Source of the DNA: Nepenthes gracilis
Taxonomy: Eukaryota > Streptophyta > Magnoliopsida > Caryophyllales > Nepenthaceae
Length of the DNA stretch: 64,000 bases
Direction: 5' to 3'
NCBI GenBank assembly: GCA_033239525.1
Contig: BSYO01000024.1
Span: forward strand, 13,449,268 to 13,513,267
The first letter of the stretch is position 1. Each line of letters opens with the position of its first letter. Made by a program: the position numbers and the translations under genes. The notes under the pieces were generated by a model, which was given only the letters and a program-made list of their open reading frames with translations, was not told the DNA's origin and did no database searches. Below are positions 31,397-44,714 of this stretch, piece after piece.

Positions 31397-34300
31397 ATGG
31401 ATAAGAAGCAGCATATTGCAATTTACACTACTGCCAGTCTGCCATGGATGACCGGTACTGCTGTCAATCCTCTATTCCGTGCCGCATATCTTGCTAAAGA
31501 TGCAGATAGAAAGGTTACTTTGGTGATTCCTTGGTTGTCGCCCAATGATCAACGGCTAGTATATTCGGACAAGATAACATTTAACTCGGCCTCGGAGCAT
31601 GAGGCTTATATCCGTCATTGGCTTGAGGAGAGGACTAGATTTGCGTGTGGCTTTGATTTACGATTTTATCCTGGAAGAGTAAGATTGTGGCTTATCATCA
31701 TGTACCTTGTGGAAAATAATCAAGTGAATATATCTGTCCTGAGTGAATAACTGTGTTGTGTTTTGTTTTGTTTTTTCTTTCAGGGGTCATCCAATGCAGG
31801 ACACCCTTGGTTGGGGATTATGGGTTGATTTGAGATAAGTTTAAGAGAGAACAATATTGACTTTACACTCACCAAAATAGTTGAGAAAGAACAGATATGG
31901 AATTCATTTTGGTGGTTGTAAAAGAGAGGAAACTGAGGGGAAAGATAGATTTTGAAGGAGTCACCTCTAGGGTCCCATAGTAATGATACCTTGGTTTCTG
32001 ATTCTGTAATTTCATTTTGAAAGTAATCAGTAACTTATGGTTATGGGAATAGGCTATGAGTTTCCATTGTTTTTCATAGTTGCTGAGCGAATCCCTTGCT
32101 TTGAAAGTTATGGATGTAGAAAATTGAAATTTTGCGGCCTTAAAAAGGTAACTGAACTACTTGGCTGGAGGAGTTTTTGATTAAATGATGTTTTTTATTC
32201 TGATGAGCATCCACCATCCGTTAGATGCTGGTTTGTTCACCTCCATTACAGTCTCTATTGGTACATTGCCGTGTGTCATGAGATCAACATTTTAGCAAAA
32301 AGGGCAAAAGGGAAGGAAGTAGCAGTTTTTATGTTATTGGGGGGAGGGGAGTAGCTTGTAAGGAGAGCACATTTGAGTATCTTTTGTAACTATTTTGCTT
32401 ATTCAAAGTCCATGGTAGCCCGATATTGCAACTGACATTATTTGCAACATAAAAATATGATTTATGATACATTTATGATAGATAGTGCTGGTTTTATTAT
32501 TGTCAACAATGCAAATGGAACTTTTTGTTTCCCCTACCGATGTATTTTTTTACGTCCCACAGCCTTGGCAACACAATGGAGATATTGTAGCATAAGCTAA
32601 ACTTCTTTTCGAACTTGCTCGATTTGTTCAATTGCGGCCTTACAAAATTTCAAATGGGTTTGGGGAGCATGCCATCAGCATTCATCTTGAGCCAAGATTG
32701 AACTCTTCAATGCAAAATCCTTCCAACCATCAATTTGCTGGAATCAACTTGATGGCTGCCCAGTGGAAGTCTATGCTATTAAGTAACCATCTGTGTTAGG
32801 TTGAAAAATTCTTAACTCCAGGGCTTCCTCTTTTTGCTGCCTTAAAGCCTCAATGCATGGTTTTGAGTCCTATGAAGGATATAACTGATTGATCGTCTTG
32901 GTGGAGAAACTGTGATCAACAATCCTATCGACTTGTCTTTGCTTTATCTTCAATATATGGTACTAATTCACGATATAACTTACATTGCAGTTTTCTGTGG
33001 ATAAAAGGAGCATTTTTCCTGTTGGAGATATAACAGAAGTCATTCCAGATGAAGAGGCAGATGTTGCTGTTCTTGAGGAGCCTGAGCATCTAACTTGGTA
33101 TCATCATGGAAAAAGATGGAAAACAAAATTTCGCTGGGTAGTCGGGGTTGTTCACACCAACTACTTGGAATATGTGCGGCGAGAGAAGAATGCTATGCAT
33201 GCAAATCTTCTGAAACATGTGAATAGTTGGGTAATCAGTATCTATTGCCACAAGGTAAAGTTGAATATATTTTTAATTTTCATCAAGTATACTAATATGC
33301 CATATAATAGTTGACATTTTTTTTTTTTTATTAAGGTGACAGGTATATATTTTATCTGTCAGGCTTCATGGGAAACATTGTCTCCTCGTATATTTAGTTT
33401 TCCATAAATATAAGAAGCCATTGTTGAGTATATTTTCAATTTTCATTGTTATACTTCTTTGCTATCTATCACATGAGTTGAATGTATTTTAAAATTTTAT
33501 CAATTATACTTCTTTAGATCTGGAATTTGACATCCTTTTATTTAATTAAGGTGACAGGTACGTATTTTATCCGTCCGGCTTCATTGGTCATTGGTTCAAA
33601 CATTGTCACCTCATGTATTTAGTTTTCCATAAATAGAAGGAGAAGCCATTGTTGTTGCACCCAAACTCTTTTCTAATCCAAAAAAAGAGGGAAAAAAAAC
33701 ATTGATGAAGTGTCTTTTGAATTTTTAAGGATCTTTTCCTGAATTTCCTAACTATAACTTTGTAACGCTTGCCATGATGTAAGACCTCTTGTTAATAGTT
33801 TTTTGGCTCACAAATTTCAGAAAAATTTGTATGATATCGCCATCTAAATTTTAACTTTAAGGATATGCCAAGTGTCATGAAGGAAGGCATTATTCATGCT
33901 TGTACAATTATCATTTAGGGTTGTTGAATTGTTGGCACCATTTATGCAAATACGGCAAATATTTATCGATAACGGAACCCCCTGATCTTGATATTTTTCT
34001 ATATTACGACAATATCACAATATATTTGTCGATATTTAAAATATCAACTAATACAACATTGTCAATATATGATTTTTAAAAATTTTTTATTCTGATGTAT
34101 CTGATATTGATACATATTATCCAATATGTATAATACTCATATGGCCGCCACTGATATAAATACCAATATTTTTATTGGTGGTTGGCACCATCCTTGTGGC
34201 TTATAAGGTTGTGTAGCATATGACAAAAGAGAATAAAAGACATTTGTCTTGAGTGGATTTTGGATTACTTAGATAAGGAAGGTTTTCTTGTGTGTTAGAG

Positions 34301-37300
34301 GAGGTGAAAATTTAGGACTGTCTTTCTTCCTTCACATGTCTTGTGGTATGATGTGATTGATGTGTAGTACTTGGAGAAAGTCATCCATTTTTACCTTTGC
34401 TTAATTGTTGGTGATTGTGTGGTGAGTGATGAATGGATTATATAGATCTGCTTAGTGATTCAGGAGTTGCTAGTGGTGAGGCTGTGGTTTCTCTTTCATG
34501 GTTATTTTTAATTACATAATGCTTTATCTCTTTGTGTAATCTTGAGTTTTCAAGAACAAAACTTTCCAGCCACCGGGACAGACTTGATGAAACTCCTTAG
34601 TAAAGAAGTGATATTAGGTAACAATAGTGTGTGTGTGCACCTGAAAATTTCACTTGAGTAAGCCGATATTTCAGGCATCATGATTAATAGGTTGAAGAGT
34701 CACTTGAGGCATTGGTTTCATTGATAAAAATATCAGTATCAAAATCTATATTCGTCGTTGTCATATCAATATCAAATAATACGTGTTTGAATCGGATATA
34801 TTAAAAGAAAAAAGTTTTCAAAAATCATAATTTGACAGATAAATATTAGCCGATATGTCAGCATTTCAACAGATTTGTGATATATCGCTGACCTAATAGC
34901 ATATTGCGATTTTGCAGTATTGAAAAATATTGCTGACCTCAATATTGATATATATCGACTAATATATTAGATATCGGTCAATGTTTTCAGCCATGATTGG
35001 TTCATTTGGTTGTGTTATCTACTGCTGCCTATTGCTTGAATATTGGTTGGCCTCTTGATGAGTTGTTTGGTGGTGCATCATGTATGACGTTGTTACGTGG
35101 CATATTTTGGTTTTGGGCGAAATGTGTGGTAGCGTTGGCTTGTGCCTTGTGACTATGTTGTCCACTTGACACAAGCATGGCCCGAGCCATGCTCAAGCAA
35201 GGCCGAGCCACAGGGGACTTGATCAAGAAGGCACTTGGTTCAGCATTGGAACTCAGAAGTAGACACTCGGCGCTGGAGTGTCTACGTAGTTTGACTGGAG
35301 ACTCGTTCCTGGAGTGTTTGCATAGTTAGGAACTCGAGACTTGACAATAGAATGTATGCATAATCCGGAACTGGAGACTTGACACTAGAGTGTATCTGTA
35401 GTTTGGAATTGGAGGTTCGATGCCCGAGTTTCTGTGCAGCTCGGAATTGGAAGCTTGACGCTGGAGTGCTTGTTCAGCTCGGAATTGGACACGGAGATTG
35501 GATCAGGATTATGGCATTAAGTGCAATGTGGCTCCTGAAATCAGAAGAATATTCGAGGTAGCTTGCAGAAATTACCCAAGATGGTCAATCCAGAGTTGAC
35601 TGAGATAACTATTACTCGAGGTAACCTAGGGAGTTACTAGAGGCGGTTCCAGGACAGCCTCTGGAACAATTACTTTGTTGGGTCGAGTTCGGTGGTTGCA
35701 ACTATCTGGAGGGAAAGGTCGGTAAAGCTGTTGTGCAACTGCAAAACTGCTCAACCACCCGAGCACACAACCAGTTGTCTTTGTTTCCCCGTTTTTGATG
35801 GTTTAATCAACTTTCCTGTTTAAACAAACAGTTGCTTGAGCACGTCAGATACACCCAAACCCCATTAACCAAAAGGCGAATAGTTGTCCGAGGAAGGGCC
35901 TGAATCAGGTTGATCGATGGTAGTTGCTTATCGGCTTGTTTTTCAATTGCATGATCACATATGACTCAGGGGCTGACAAAAGTAGACTTGGTGGCCACAT
36001 GTTTGTCTGGTGGGTGCAATTAGGTGTGTGATTGTGTAACTTAGGGACTAGTCCTTGTCTGAATAACCAGTGTAAATTTTTAAGCAAAGTGAATCTAACA
36101 TGGAGTTAAGAGAATTGAGCTAGTGAAGTAAACTAAAGGGAATGATGAAGTGACCTGCCCTATTCGGGTTGGGCACGAATGGCATAATACTTGTTAAGGA
36201 AGGTATGATTCAGAACATAACTAAACACGAAGCTTCCCCATAGAGTAGAGTATTATGGTTTGGTTTTTGTATGTAATTCTTGTAAGGTATTTTTTAAGTA
36301 AAGCATGAAACTCAACACACCTTTTTTGCCATATCTTCTTTTGTTAAAGGCAAATACCAAGCCAAAGCCTTCGATATTTTAATCATTAAGGGCATTGGTT
36401 TAATAAATCTTTAAAGAGTTTGGACAAGGGCTGGGCATGGATTGGCTGTGTCCGTAAGTAAAACAGTAAACAATTTTCTTCTGGAAAAGAATATCAATAG
36501 AACCTTTAAAAGTATTCAGCTGGAATAAAGATGCCACTTAAGACAACTTGCTTCTTTATTGGTTTATTGAACCTGATGTTTTCGATCTCTTGCTGCAAAG
36601 CTATGGTTTTCGCTAGCATGAAGTGTTTAGATGCAGGGATGCATTGATTTTGGCTGGATATTCTCAAGGTGAAGTCTTCAAATTTATATCTTGCTTGGTT
36701 GCCTGGAAATCATGACTTTAACACCACCAACTTTAGGCCTCATGGGACCATTATTTTTTAATACCGCAATAACATTACAATATATTTTTATATCAACAAT
36801 ATATTACGATATATCAACAAATATTTAAAATATCATTTGTTAAACCTATAATTGGTTGATATATTGGTCCATATGTTCAATATATGGGTCAATGTTTGCT
36901 TGCCAATTTCTATTCTCAAAAATCTTTTTCTTTCGATATATTTAATATCGATATAGTCACATTAATACTGATATTTTCATCCATTAAAGTTTTGTGTTCA
37001 CCGAGTCTGGATGGTCAGGTTAAATAGAGCTGCATATCACTGATGTTTATGCAATGAAATACCCCTGAAGCAGGGCAAAACCAATAACCTAGCCTAGCAT
37101 GTCTTATCTGGCTTGGCTTCAACTAACCGTAAACTTGTTATTGTTCCTCTTTTTGGCTACTTTTGCTTTCAGGACTCCCCCTTAACATATCCTCCTTTCT
37201 CATTTTCACTAAATGGTAAGAGAGAACATACACACTTTCAGTTAAAAGAAGTTTGGTACTCATTCCTTTAGCTTGTTGATGCATGATACTTGAAGTAAGA

Positions 37301-40079
37301 TTTGCGCATCATATGAACAAATAAGCGGAAATCAATGATGGATTAGTTTCTTGTTCATATGTTGGCATTGCTTATGGAAGTACTGCCCTCTTATTTTCTT
37401 CTATGAAACGACAGGTGATTAGATTATCTGCGGCTACTCAGGATCTTCGAAGATCAGTGATTTGCAATGTTCATGGAGTCAATCCCCAATTCCTCGAGAT
37501 CGGGAAGAAGAAGAAAGAACAGCTAGAAAATGGAAACCCGGCATTCACAAAAGGCGCCTACTATATCGGAAAGATGGTGTGGAATAAAGGGTACAAGGAG
37601 CTGCTTCAGCTTCTTAGAGACCACCAGAAGCAACTATCTGGGCTGGAAGTTGATCTTTATGGCAGTGGAGAAGATTCCGAGGAAGTCAAGCAAGCTGCCG
37701 ATAATTTCGATCTGGCTGTAAGAGTTCACCCTGGTCGCGATCACGCCGATCCTCTATTTCACGAGTAAGTATTACTGTTTCATTCTATTTCATGGGGGTG
37801 CGTTTGGTTTTAAGATAGTATGAAGGAAATGAAAAATAGTACTATGGAACTATTTTCTCTGTTTGGATTACAGTATGTTTGGATCAAAGAAAATATAAAG
37901 GAAAGAAAAATATTAAGAAAAACAAATAAAAAGGAACAAAACTTGAAAAAAAAAAAAAAAGAATATTTTTTTTTTTTTTAATATTATAAAAATTCATATT
38001 AGAAAGAAAATAAAATTTTAAGAAAAGTATTCTTATTGCTTAGTTATTAAAGAAAACTAAATAAAAGAAAATTTCATGCATTTAATATGAAATTTGATTT
38101 TTTTTTTTTTCCATCTTTTTGACTTCGTGATTTTAATAAAACGCCAGTATCTTCCCACCTATTTTTCATACTATTTTTTTCTTAAATTTTTTCATCCAAT
38201 TCAAAAACTAAACATTCTCTTTTATTTTTTTTTCTTTCCTTATTACATTCTTAATCGAAACATATCCTAAACAGCATGGGGTTTGCTTTTGTTATAGCCA
38301 AATGGGGACATCTTGACTTTGGTTGCATTTAGTAGTAATCACAGGACCTTCACATTCACCTTGGCCCACTTGATTCGAAGTGGAGCATTGGAAATCCGGT
38401 ATCCTGGTTTGCCAATTGGCTCGAATTTCCACCATAGAGTGCAACTGCATCATAATAAAAGAGTACCTTGAGGTACTGATAGAGTTATCACCATATAATC
38501 TGATAGCCACCGGCTTGAGCCGTAAAAATAACTTCTTATATATAATGTAAAATAAAATCACAAGCAACCAACCTAAAATTGGTACACTTGGACCCCACAC
38601 ACAACTGGTATAGTTTATGGAACAAGTAGCTTACTGGCGTTTACTTCTTTGCTCTTGTGAGACTGGAATTTAAAGGACAGGAAGACATTCTTGAATAGCT
38701 AACTTGGGTAGATTGTCTTTGGACAGAGAAGTGTCCGATTCCTTACTATCGCTAAAAAAGTCGGTCGGATCTCTTAGCGGTTTGAAATGCTCCATATATT
38801 ATAAGAGTTGAGAAATAGAACTGATTATTCATCCCTGTCTAGTCAGTGAGTTGGATCAATATCTCAAAGGGTGGTCAGTGTCTTTAAGTTATTGCCAAAA
38901 CAAAATGAATTTATTTGTTTCTTTAACTATTTGGGAAATGAAAACTAAACTTCTTTCTTGTTCTCCACCAGAAGTTGTATTTGTTTTGGCAAGCAGACCT
39001 TTCTCCTGCTCAATCATGCTCTTCTTAGAACTTACAAAACATAAATTAAATCACCAATAAAAAAAAGAAATTCTAATGTAGTATTGATATAGTAGTAGAA
39101 TTATCATTACGTGACCTAATAGTCACAAGTTCAGGTCATGGGAGTAGTCACTTGTACTGTAAAAGATAAGACCACGTGTAATAGATTCAAAGTAATTTGA
39201 TTAATGATGTAAATATTAGATGATATTTATATTATCAGCCAATATACATTTGTATTGGGTTCCTATTGCCGATACTTTTCAATACCGTAATAATATCGTG
39301 ATATATTGTCATGTGAAGATATATCGTAATATATCGACCAATGCTAATAATATTTGGCTAATTTATCAACCAATATGACTCATCAGCTTATAATTTTTAT
39401 AATTTTTTTAGATATATATAATAACGATATATATTGTCTACCATGTTTGATACTGGTATTGATGCCGATGTCTTCGTCAATGAGTCTAACCCTCTCTTGA
39501 GTTTGTGCATAGCAAGAGCTTTAGTCTCTATTTCCAGCAACGAATGCCTTCTCATTATTGATCCTTCCCGGCCTTTTCAGCTACAAACTCTTCCTCAACC
39601 CGAGCACCACTGACGTCCTCTGCACCACCACGGCAGAAGCTTTAGCGATGGGCAAGTTGGTTGTGTGTGCCAATCACCCTTCAAACGAGTTCTTCAAGCA
39701 GTTTCCTAACACGCACGTCTATAACGACGGTGATGGCTTTGTTGCAGCGATAAAAAAAGCACTGGCCGAAGAACCTGTCCCAGTCACCGCCGAACAGATG
39801 CATCAGTTGTCATGGGAAGCCGCCACCGAGCGGTTTTTAACTGCCGCTGAATTGGACTCAACCCCTGCTGCAAGTACAGCGCCGACGGTTCCGCCTAAGA
39901 AGTTCGACTCGATGTTGTTCAACACCAAGAGGAAAGTCGAAGACGCGTCAGCGTTCATCCATTATGCAGCATCAGGTTTCGAATCGACAAGGAAAGTATT
40001 CGGTGCGATCCCGAGGAGCTTGCATCCGAGTGAAGAACAGTGCCAGGAGCTGGGGTGGCCTTCTACCACAGGAAGATGA
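31397..40079 (+). CDS. DGD2: Digalactosyldiacylglycerol synthase 2
   Basis: Four exons: 31397-31678, 32991-33254, 37415-37764, 39581-40079. All borders are GT-AG and in phase; 1,395 nt, 464 aa. Arabidopsis DGD2 is 473 aa. The start [14 protein letters not shown] matches the DGD2 N-terminus, and the long N-terminal extension of DGD1 is absent. Diagnostic blocks are [58 protein letters not shown] and the GT4-type donor-site stretch [18 protein letters not shown] (about residues 307-324). Family knowledge: transfers galactose from UDP-galactose to MGDG at the plastid outer envelope, making DGDG, mainly under phosphate limitation, where DGDG replaces phospholipids. Introns are 1.3, 4.2 and 1.8 kb and contain repeats, but no exon is damaged. 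The C-terminal 60 residues are the least conserved. Confidence 0.95.
33259..33656. repeat. Tandem duplication inside DGD2 intron 2
   Basis: Two imperfect direct copies with a period of about 219 bp. Both start GTTGAAT(A/G)TATTTT and share AAGGTGACAGGTA, TATTTAGTTTTCCATAAATA and GAAGCCATTGTTG. The first starts only 5 bp after the 5' splice site at 33,255. Confidence 0.75.
33950..34190. repeat. Dispersed ATATCG/CGATAT-rich repeat (copy 2)
   Basis: In DGD2 intron 2. Shares the ordered phrases of the copy at 18,062-18,345: ACAATATCACAATATATTTG, then GATGTATCTGATATTGATAC, then TACCAATATTTTTATTG. It is flanked on both sides by GTTGGCACCA (at about 33,930 and 34,182), a possible target-site duplication of 10 bp. 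Confidence 0.55.
34720..35000. repeat. Dispersed ATATCG/CGATAT-rich repeat (copy 3, inverted)
   Basis: Opposite orientation to copy 2. It begins TTGATAAAAATATCAGTATC and ends near ATTAGATATCGGTCAATG. Lies in DGD2 intron 2, about 540 bp from copy 2. Confidence 0.55.
35247..35500. repeat. Diverged 38-bp minisatellite in DGD2 intron 2
   Basis: About six and a half units of roughly 38 bp, each starting GGAAYTGGAGRCTTGA-like (variants GGAACTCGAGACTTGAC, GGAACTGGAGACTTGAC, GGAATTGGAGGTTCGAT, GGAATTGGAAGCTTGAC) and continuing GCTGGAGTGT...GTAGTTTG. The GC content is clearly above the surrounding intron. The next 600 bp (to about 36,100) stay GC-richer and may belong to the same inserted element. 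Confidence 0.8.
36758..36985. repeat. Dispersed ATATCG/CGATAT-rich repeat (copy 4)
   Basis: Same orientation as copies 1 and 2. It begins TTTAATACCGCAATAACATT and ends TCGATATAGTCACATTAATA plus CTGATATTTTCATCC. In DGD2 intron 2. Confidence 0.55.
37795..38265. mobile_element. Possible MITE in DGD2 intron 3
   Basis: The left end GCGTTTGGTTTTAAGATAG and the reverse complement of the right end, ATGTTTCGATTAAGAATG, are weak inverted repeats of the GTTTGG class. The interior is poly-A/T rich and non-coding. There is no clear target duplication. Confidence 0.3.
39215..39480. repeat. Dispersed ATATCG/CGATAT-rich repeat (copy 5)
   Basis: In DGD2 intron 3, ending about 100 bp before the last exon. 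Phrases: CAATACCGTAATAATATCGT, GATATATCGTAATATATCGA and TGATACTGGTATTGATGCCG. Confidence 0.55.
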
Positions 40080-43000
40080 TCGAAACATAATACTTCTATT
40101 TTTTAATAGTCTAATTAATAATGCTGAAATCAAACGGTAATTATATCTTAATTCATAATTATTGCATATTTTGATTTGTTTTTATTAAAATAATACTTAT
40201 TAAACTTTTATTTATTTATATTACTAGAAAAATTTTTACATTTAGTGGTATTTTTCATAAATTATATAAACCATTAATATAAAAATTATCTCCGTTTAAC
40301 TATCATATTCCAAATTTACATATAAAACATCCACATTTATATTTTGTTCAACTACATCTATCACTAAAATTCTCTATTTATTTTTGAGTAAATAATCACC
40401 TAACTATTAATTTGAAAGGTTAGAAGAAAAATTATGTTAAGAGAATGTAAATAATTTTACAATAAAAATTATAATAATTAAGGAAAATAATATCTTATAA
40501 AAAAATTAAGAAATAATTATTGATAATATTATACATAATATGATATATTCTATCAAAAAAATTTATAAAAAGTTTGTAAAGATTATATTTTTACTACCAT
40601 GAATCTAAGGTTAAGGTATTTACATCTCCATTTGTCAAATAAATTATATCATGCTCAAGTTATTAGTCATCGTACTATTATGCAATGCCAAAAAGCGTTT
40701 TATTTGTTACGCCATCGGATCTTAATTATTATATGAACAGGGATCCAAATGTGTCTTTAGATCTGTTCTCCGTATAATCAAATTTGAATTCCGTATAACA
40801 CAAGAAAAAAAAAGGTTTTCTTTTGAGAGTGTGTGAGAGAGTGTGTGTGAATGAGTGAGTAGCGACACGCAATATTTTACGTGAAAAACCATCTCTTAAA
40901 TAAGAAGAAAAAATCATAGGATGCTTGATCCGTAAAAGATTTCACTATGAAATTTTTATTTACAAAGGACTTAAGTTATAGAAAAGAGTTAGAACAATGT
41001 TTGAGGGCAGAACAACGTCTTCTTCTCCTCTTTTGCGCTTGCCATTTTTTTCCTCTCCCCCTTTTGGAGCTTGCTCTACATATATATATATTGATCAGTG
41101 GCAACCTACTCCATGCAAGTAGCTTGTGAGTGCAAAAAAGCCTACCACCAATTCTGCTAAATTCATTCTGCTACTCTGTAAACCTACTAATTCTAAAAAT
41201 CAATTGCTCCTCCTAAGCCACACGTGTTTTGCAAAAACTGCCAACTTCCCTGAAATGTCGTCTTCATCCCTTTTTACAATTGACAGGGTCAACCACCAAC
41301 TCTGGCGCGTCAACTCTGTAGATTTAATAGAGTTTTTGGTTATTTTCATAAGTCCTCAGGCCTTAATGGAACCTAAGGCCACTACTTCTCTTGGGCCAAA
41401 TTAACCTCTTGGACTACTTGGACCTCTGAGCCTTTATGGCACAAGAACCCAACTTGCGAAAATGGACATTTTAATTCGATCCTGGTTATCAATACCCATC
41501 ACTATTAATATCTATAGTCTGATGAGTCACTCAATATTTTTGATTATCTATATGATATACTTGTAGGTTTTTATAGAAAAATAAATATATTATTGAGAAT
41601 AACATATTGGTTTTAGTATCGGATAGTGCGGGCTATATTAAAATATCCTAATATCTATATCTTTCGAATAAAATAGTATCTTTATATATTTTTATTATTT
41701 TATCCATAGAATATAGAATGAAGTGTTGCACTACATATAACTATAATATGGATTATCTATAGTCTATATGTTAGTAATTTTATATTATCTTAATGTGTAG
41801 TTCTCTACCACATTCCATCAAAATTAGCCACCGAAACGTTAATGAAAATTAAGGAAACATGAATAAAATTAAATATTAACATAATGTATTAATATCTAAT
41901 AAAAAATGAAACAAGTATCTCAATATAACCTAACGTGTCATTTATTTTTTAAAATATTAATATTAAATACATCCTTTAAATTTATTACTTAAAACACATT
42001 ATAACACCTGTTGGATATGGCCCAACATAAGTTGGCACAAGTCGAAGTTGAAGGTCTCTAACATCAATGGCCTAGAAAAGGAAGAACAAAACCGATTGGA
42101 GCACTTAAATAATAGCTCAGCAGGGCATTAAACGGAGTATCTAATCTTGACAAATGGTTATAATCAACTAAAAAATAATAATACTATTATAAATGATTAG
42201 ATCTAAAAATGGTAAAAATGGTACCCATATTAATTTTTGGATGGTTTTCAAAATAATTTAAATTGAAATTACATCCCAAAAGTAATGTCTTCCAATATAG
42301 GCGGCAATTTTGGATTGATTAGTCGGTTAGAACCTCAACTATAAATGCAAATTCTCCCAGATTAAAGAGGAAATGTGAGAGTTCAACTAAAACAGCAAAA
42401 AGACACTCAAATGGAGAGTACATTCAAACAAACAGAGCCAAATCCTCTCAAGTCACACGCATCTCTTTTCTCTTTCAATTAATGCTTTTCTTCTTTATCT
42501 TTCTTTTTTTTTTTTTAAAAATGATCATTAATTTAAACGTTAAAAGATATATCAAAAAGTAAGTTTTATATATATCTAATCTCTTGTTTAATTTATTGTG
42601 GTACGTAAAATAAGAATTTTTAGTTACGAATACTAAATTGGCTACTGCTCGAATAAATCGAATGATTCAATCAGCTTCCTAATTCGTCTAATTTATGTAA
42701 CAATTTGGAGCATTAAAACATACCAATACTTAATACATTATTTATTAAAATCTCAATTAAATAAGTAAAAACCAATTCATCATATTAAATTATCTAAAAT
42801 ATATCTATATAAAATTATTTGTGAATTTCTTACTTTGAATAATCATCAAAATTTTTTCTTACCATTAAACAAGTAATTGCCATCATCAATAACACATTTA
42901 ATACTCTTGAATTCATATTTTTTCCTCAAATTTACAAGGCTACAAAGCTGCGAATGATGCGCTCCCTCACATAGGAGCCGCTCTCCCGCATTTGAACAGT

Positions 43001-43563
43001 TCTAAAGAACCAGGAAGAACAAACCTACGCCCTTGCTTTGCCACCTCAATGCCCAACTTTGATTTTTACTCAAATTCAAATTGTTCATAAAATATCTGAA
43101 ACAAATAATATATCAAAATCATCATATATCATAATTATATAATTATTAGAATTAAAATTTTCAAACAAAATAATAGAAATTGATCATCAATTTTATAATA
43201 TTTTCTAGACTCCCTATTTTTGCTATGTCTTCATATTTTTCTCAAATTCGATCGTATGAAAAAAATTTGATATAAAATAATAATAATTTAAGATATTAAA
43301 AAGGTATAATATATAACATAATAAAAAATTTTAAAATTACTTACCCAAATTCATTACTCGATTCTTTCTTCCTCATCTATTTATTGTTATTGTTATAAAT
43401 TATATTTTTATTTAAATTTATTTAAATAATAATTTTGAAATAATAGTAAGTTATAGCATAATTCAAATGGATTGAAAATTTCGGGTGTTAATAATTTGTA
43501 TAAATTACAAATGTATTTTAATTTTTTATTTATAATGTTAATAATCTATAAAAAACTTACCAT
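40080..43563. other. Intergenic region after DGD2, no gene recognised
   Basis: AT-rich DNA. The DGD2 3'UTR is probably the first few hundred bases. At about 40,690-41,460 the sequence is GC-richer and has an LTR-like phrase (TTTTACGTGAAAAACCATC, then a run with AAGAAGAAAAA). A similar phrase, ATTTTACGTGGAAAGTCTCC, occurs in the solo LTR at 43,601, so this may be a decayed copia LTR. A GC-rich patch of unknown origin lies at 42,945-43,065. Confidence 0.45.
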
Positions 43564-43602
43564 ATATAGTGATATAAATTGAATTTGCTCTATAGATATA
43601 TG
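43564..43602. repeat. 39-bp direct repeat flanking the LTR insertion, left copy
   Basis: ATATAGTGATATAAATTGAA followed by TTTGCTCTATAGATATATG. The right copy is at 44,714-44,752, with A for C at one position. Far longer than any LTR target-site duplication. Confidence 0.9.
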
Positions 43603-44714
43603 TTGCGTTTCGGATCTCGGGGGTTTAATGCAACACAAGTGTTTGAAAGTGCAAGATGTGGAGAATGAGAGATTAAAACTGGATTTTACGTGGAAAGTCT
43701 CCACTTAAATGAGGAGGAAAAACCACAATGCTCTAAGCCTTTAGAAATGCTTTACTATGGGTGGAAGTCTTACAAAGTATAAGTTTTGGGGGATTCCTTC
43801 CTTGTCTCTTGTTTTGTATTTCTCTCCTTAGAAAGTTCTCTCGTTGGAAAGCTTTGTCACCTTTTCATTCCTTTTTGTTATGAAGAGAGGAAAAAGGGGC
43901 CCAGAGAGAGTCCTTGGACAAGAGCCTCTGCTGGGTATTTATAGGAAAAATTGTGTCGTTGGGGAGAGGACACGTGGCAGCTGGCGTGTGACCGAGAGGC
44001 TGTCCACTGTCCTATGGGTCACGTCTAATGCCTGAGGGACCCGTTCACCTGCCCTGTTGTCCATGTCAGGAATGATGGCATGTGCAGGGAAACACGTCAT
44101 TGGCGCCGCTGGTAGGGCCTGAGCATGTCAGGTGTGTAGACTCTAGGCGTCAGTCTTGATTTGACTAAGCGTGTTCTGTGGAGACGGCGTCTTATAGTGG
44201 TTGCAGGTTCCTTGGAAATCGGCGAAGTTACTTAGTTGGCGTTCTCGACCGTGTATGAGACAGTCCTCGTCCTTATGTGGCGTGCCTTGTCTCTTTGTGA
44301 GTTCGCGGACTCGTTGAAGAGGGTAGCTCTCGGGTATTAACTGTCTTTTGGGGGATCTTTGGTCCTTCGTGGAGGGTCCTCGGATCTTTCTTGGACTAAT
44401 TTGAGGCCTGATGGACCTTCTGAAGTTCTCGGGCTTCTTCTTCTGGTCATCGTACCTGGATGTCGTTAGCTATTTGCGATGTCCTCGAGCTTCTATTGGT
44501 CAATGGGACCTCTCGGACCTTTGCCGTATCTTTGGCTTTTGAGACACTAGCCCGTGTTCTCTGGCTTGTTAGGCCAGTCTGATGTAAGGAGCTAGCCTAG
44601 GTTTTGGGCCTCTTGAGTCGTACAGTCCTCTTGGTTCGTGGACACATTTCTGGGCTTTTCACTTGGACCCTTCCTTGGGCCGTATTTTATGGGCCCTTAT
44701 ATTAGGACCTAACA
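43601..44714 (+). mobile_element. Solo-LTR-like insertion, about 1.1 kb
   Basis: Begins TGTTGCGTTTCGG and ends GGACCTAACA (TGTT...AACA). It is much GC-richer than its flanks and contains ATTTTACGTGGAAAGTCTCC and a TATA-like GGGTATTTATAGG at about 43,934. No gag or pol. Instead of a 4-6 bp target duplication, both sides carry a 39-bp direct repeat (43,564-43,602 and 44,714-44,752) with one mismatch. Confidence 0.7.

Noticed and set aside
42945..43065. GC-rich patch in AT-rich DNA, considered as an organellar insertion or RNA gene.
   Set aside because: I could not match it to a tRNA fold, rRNA or plastid gene, and it is too short to classify.
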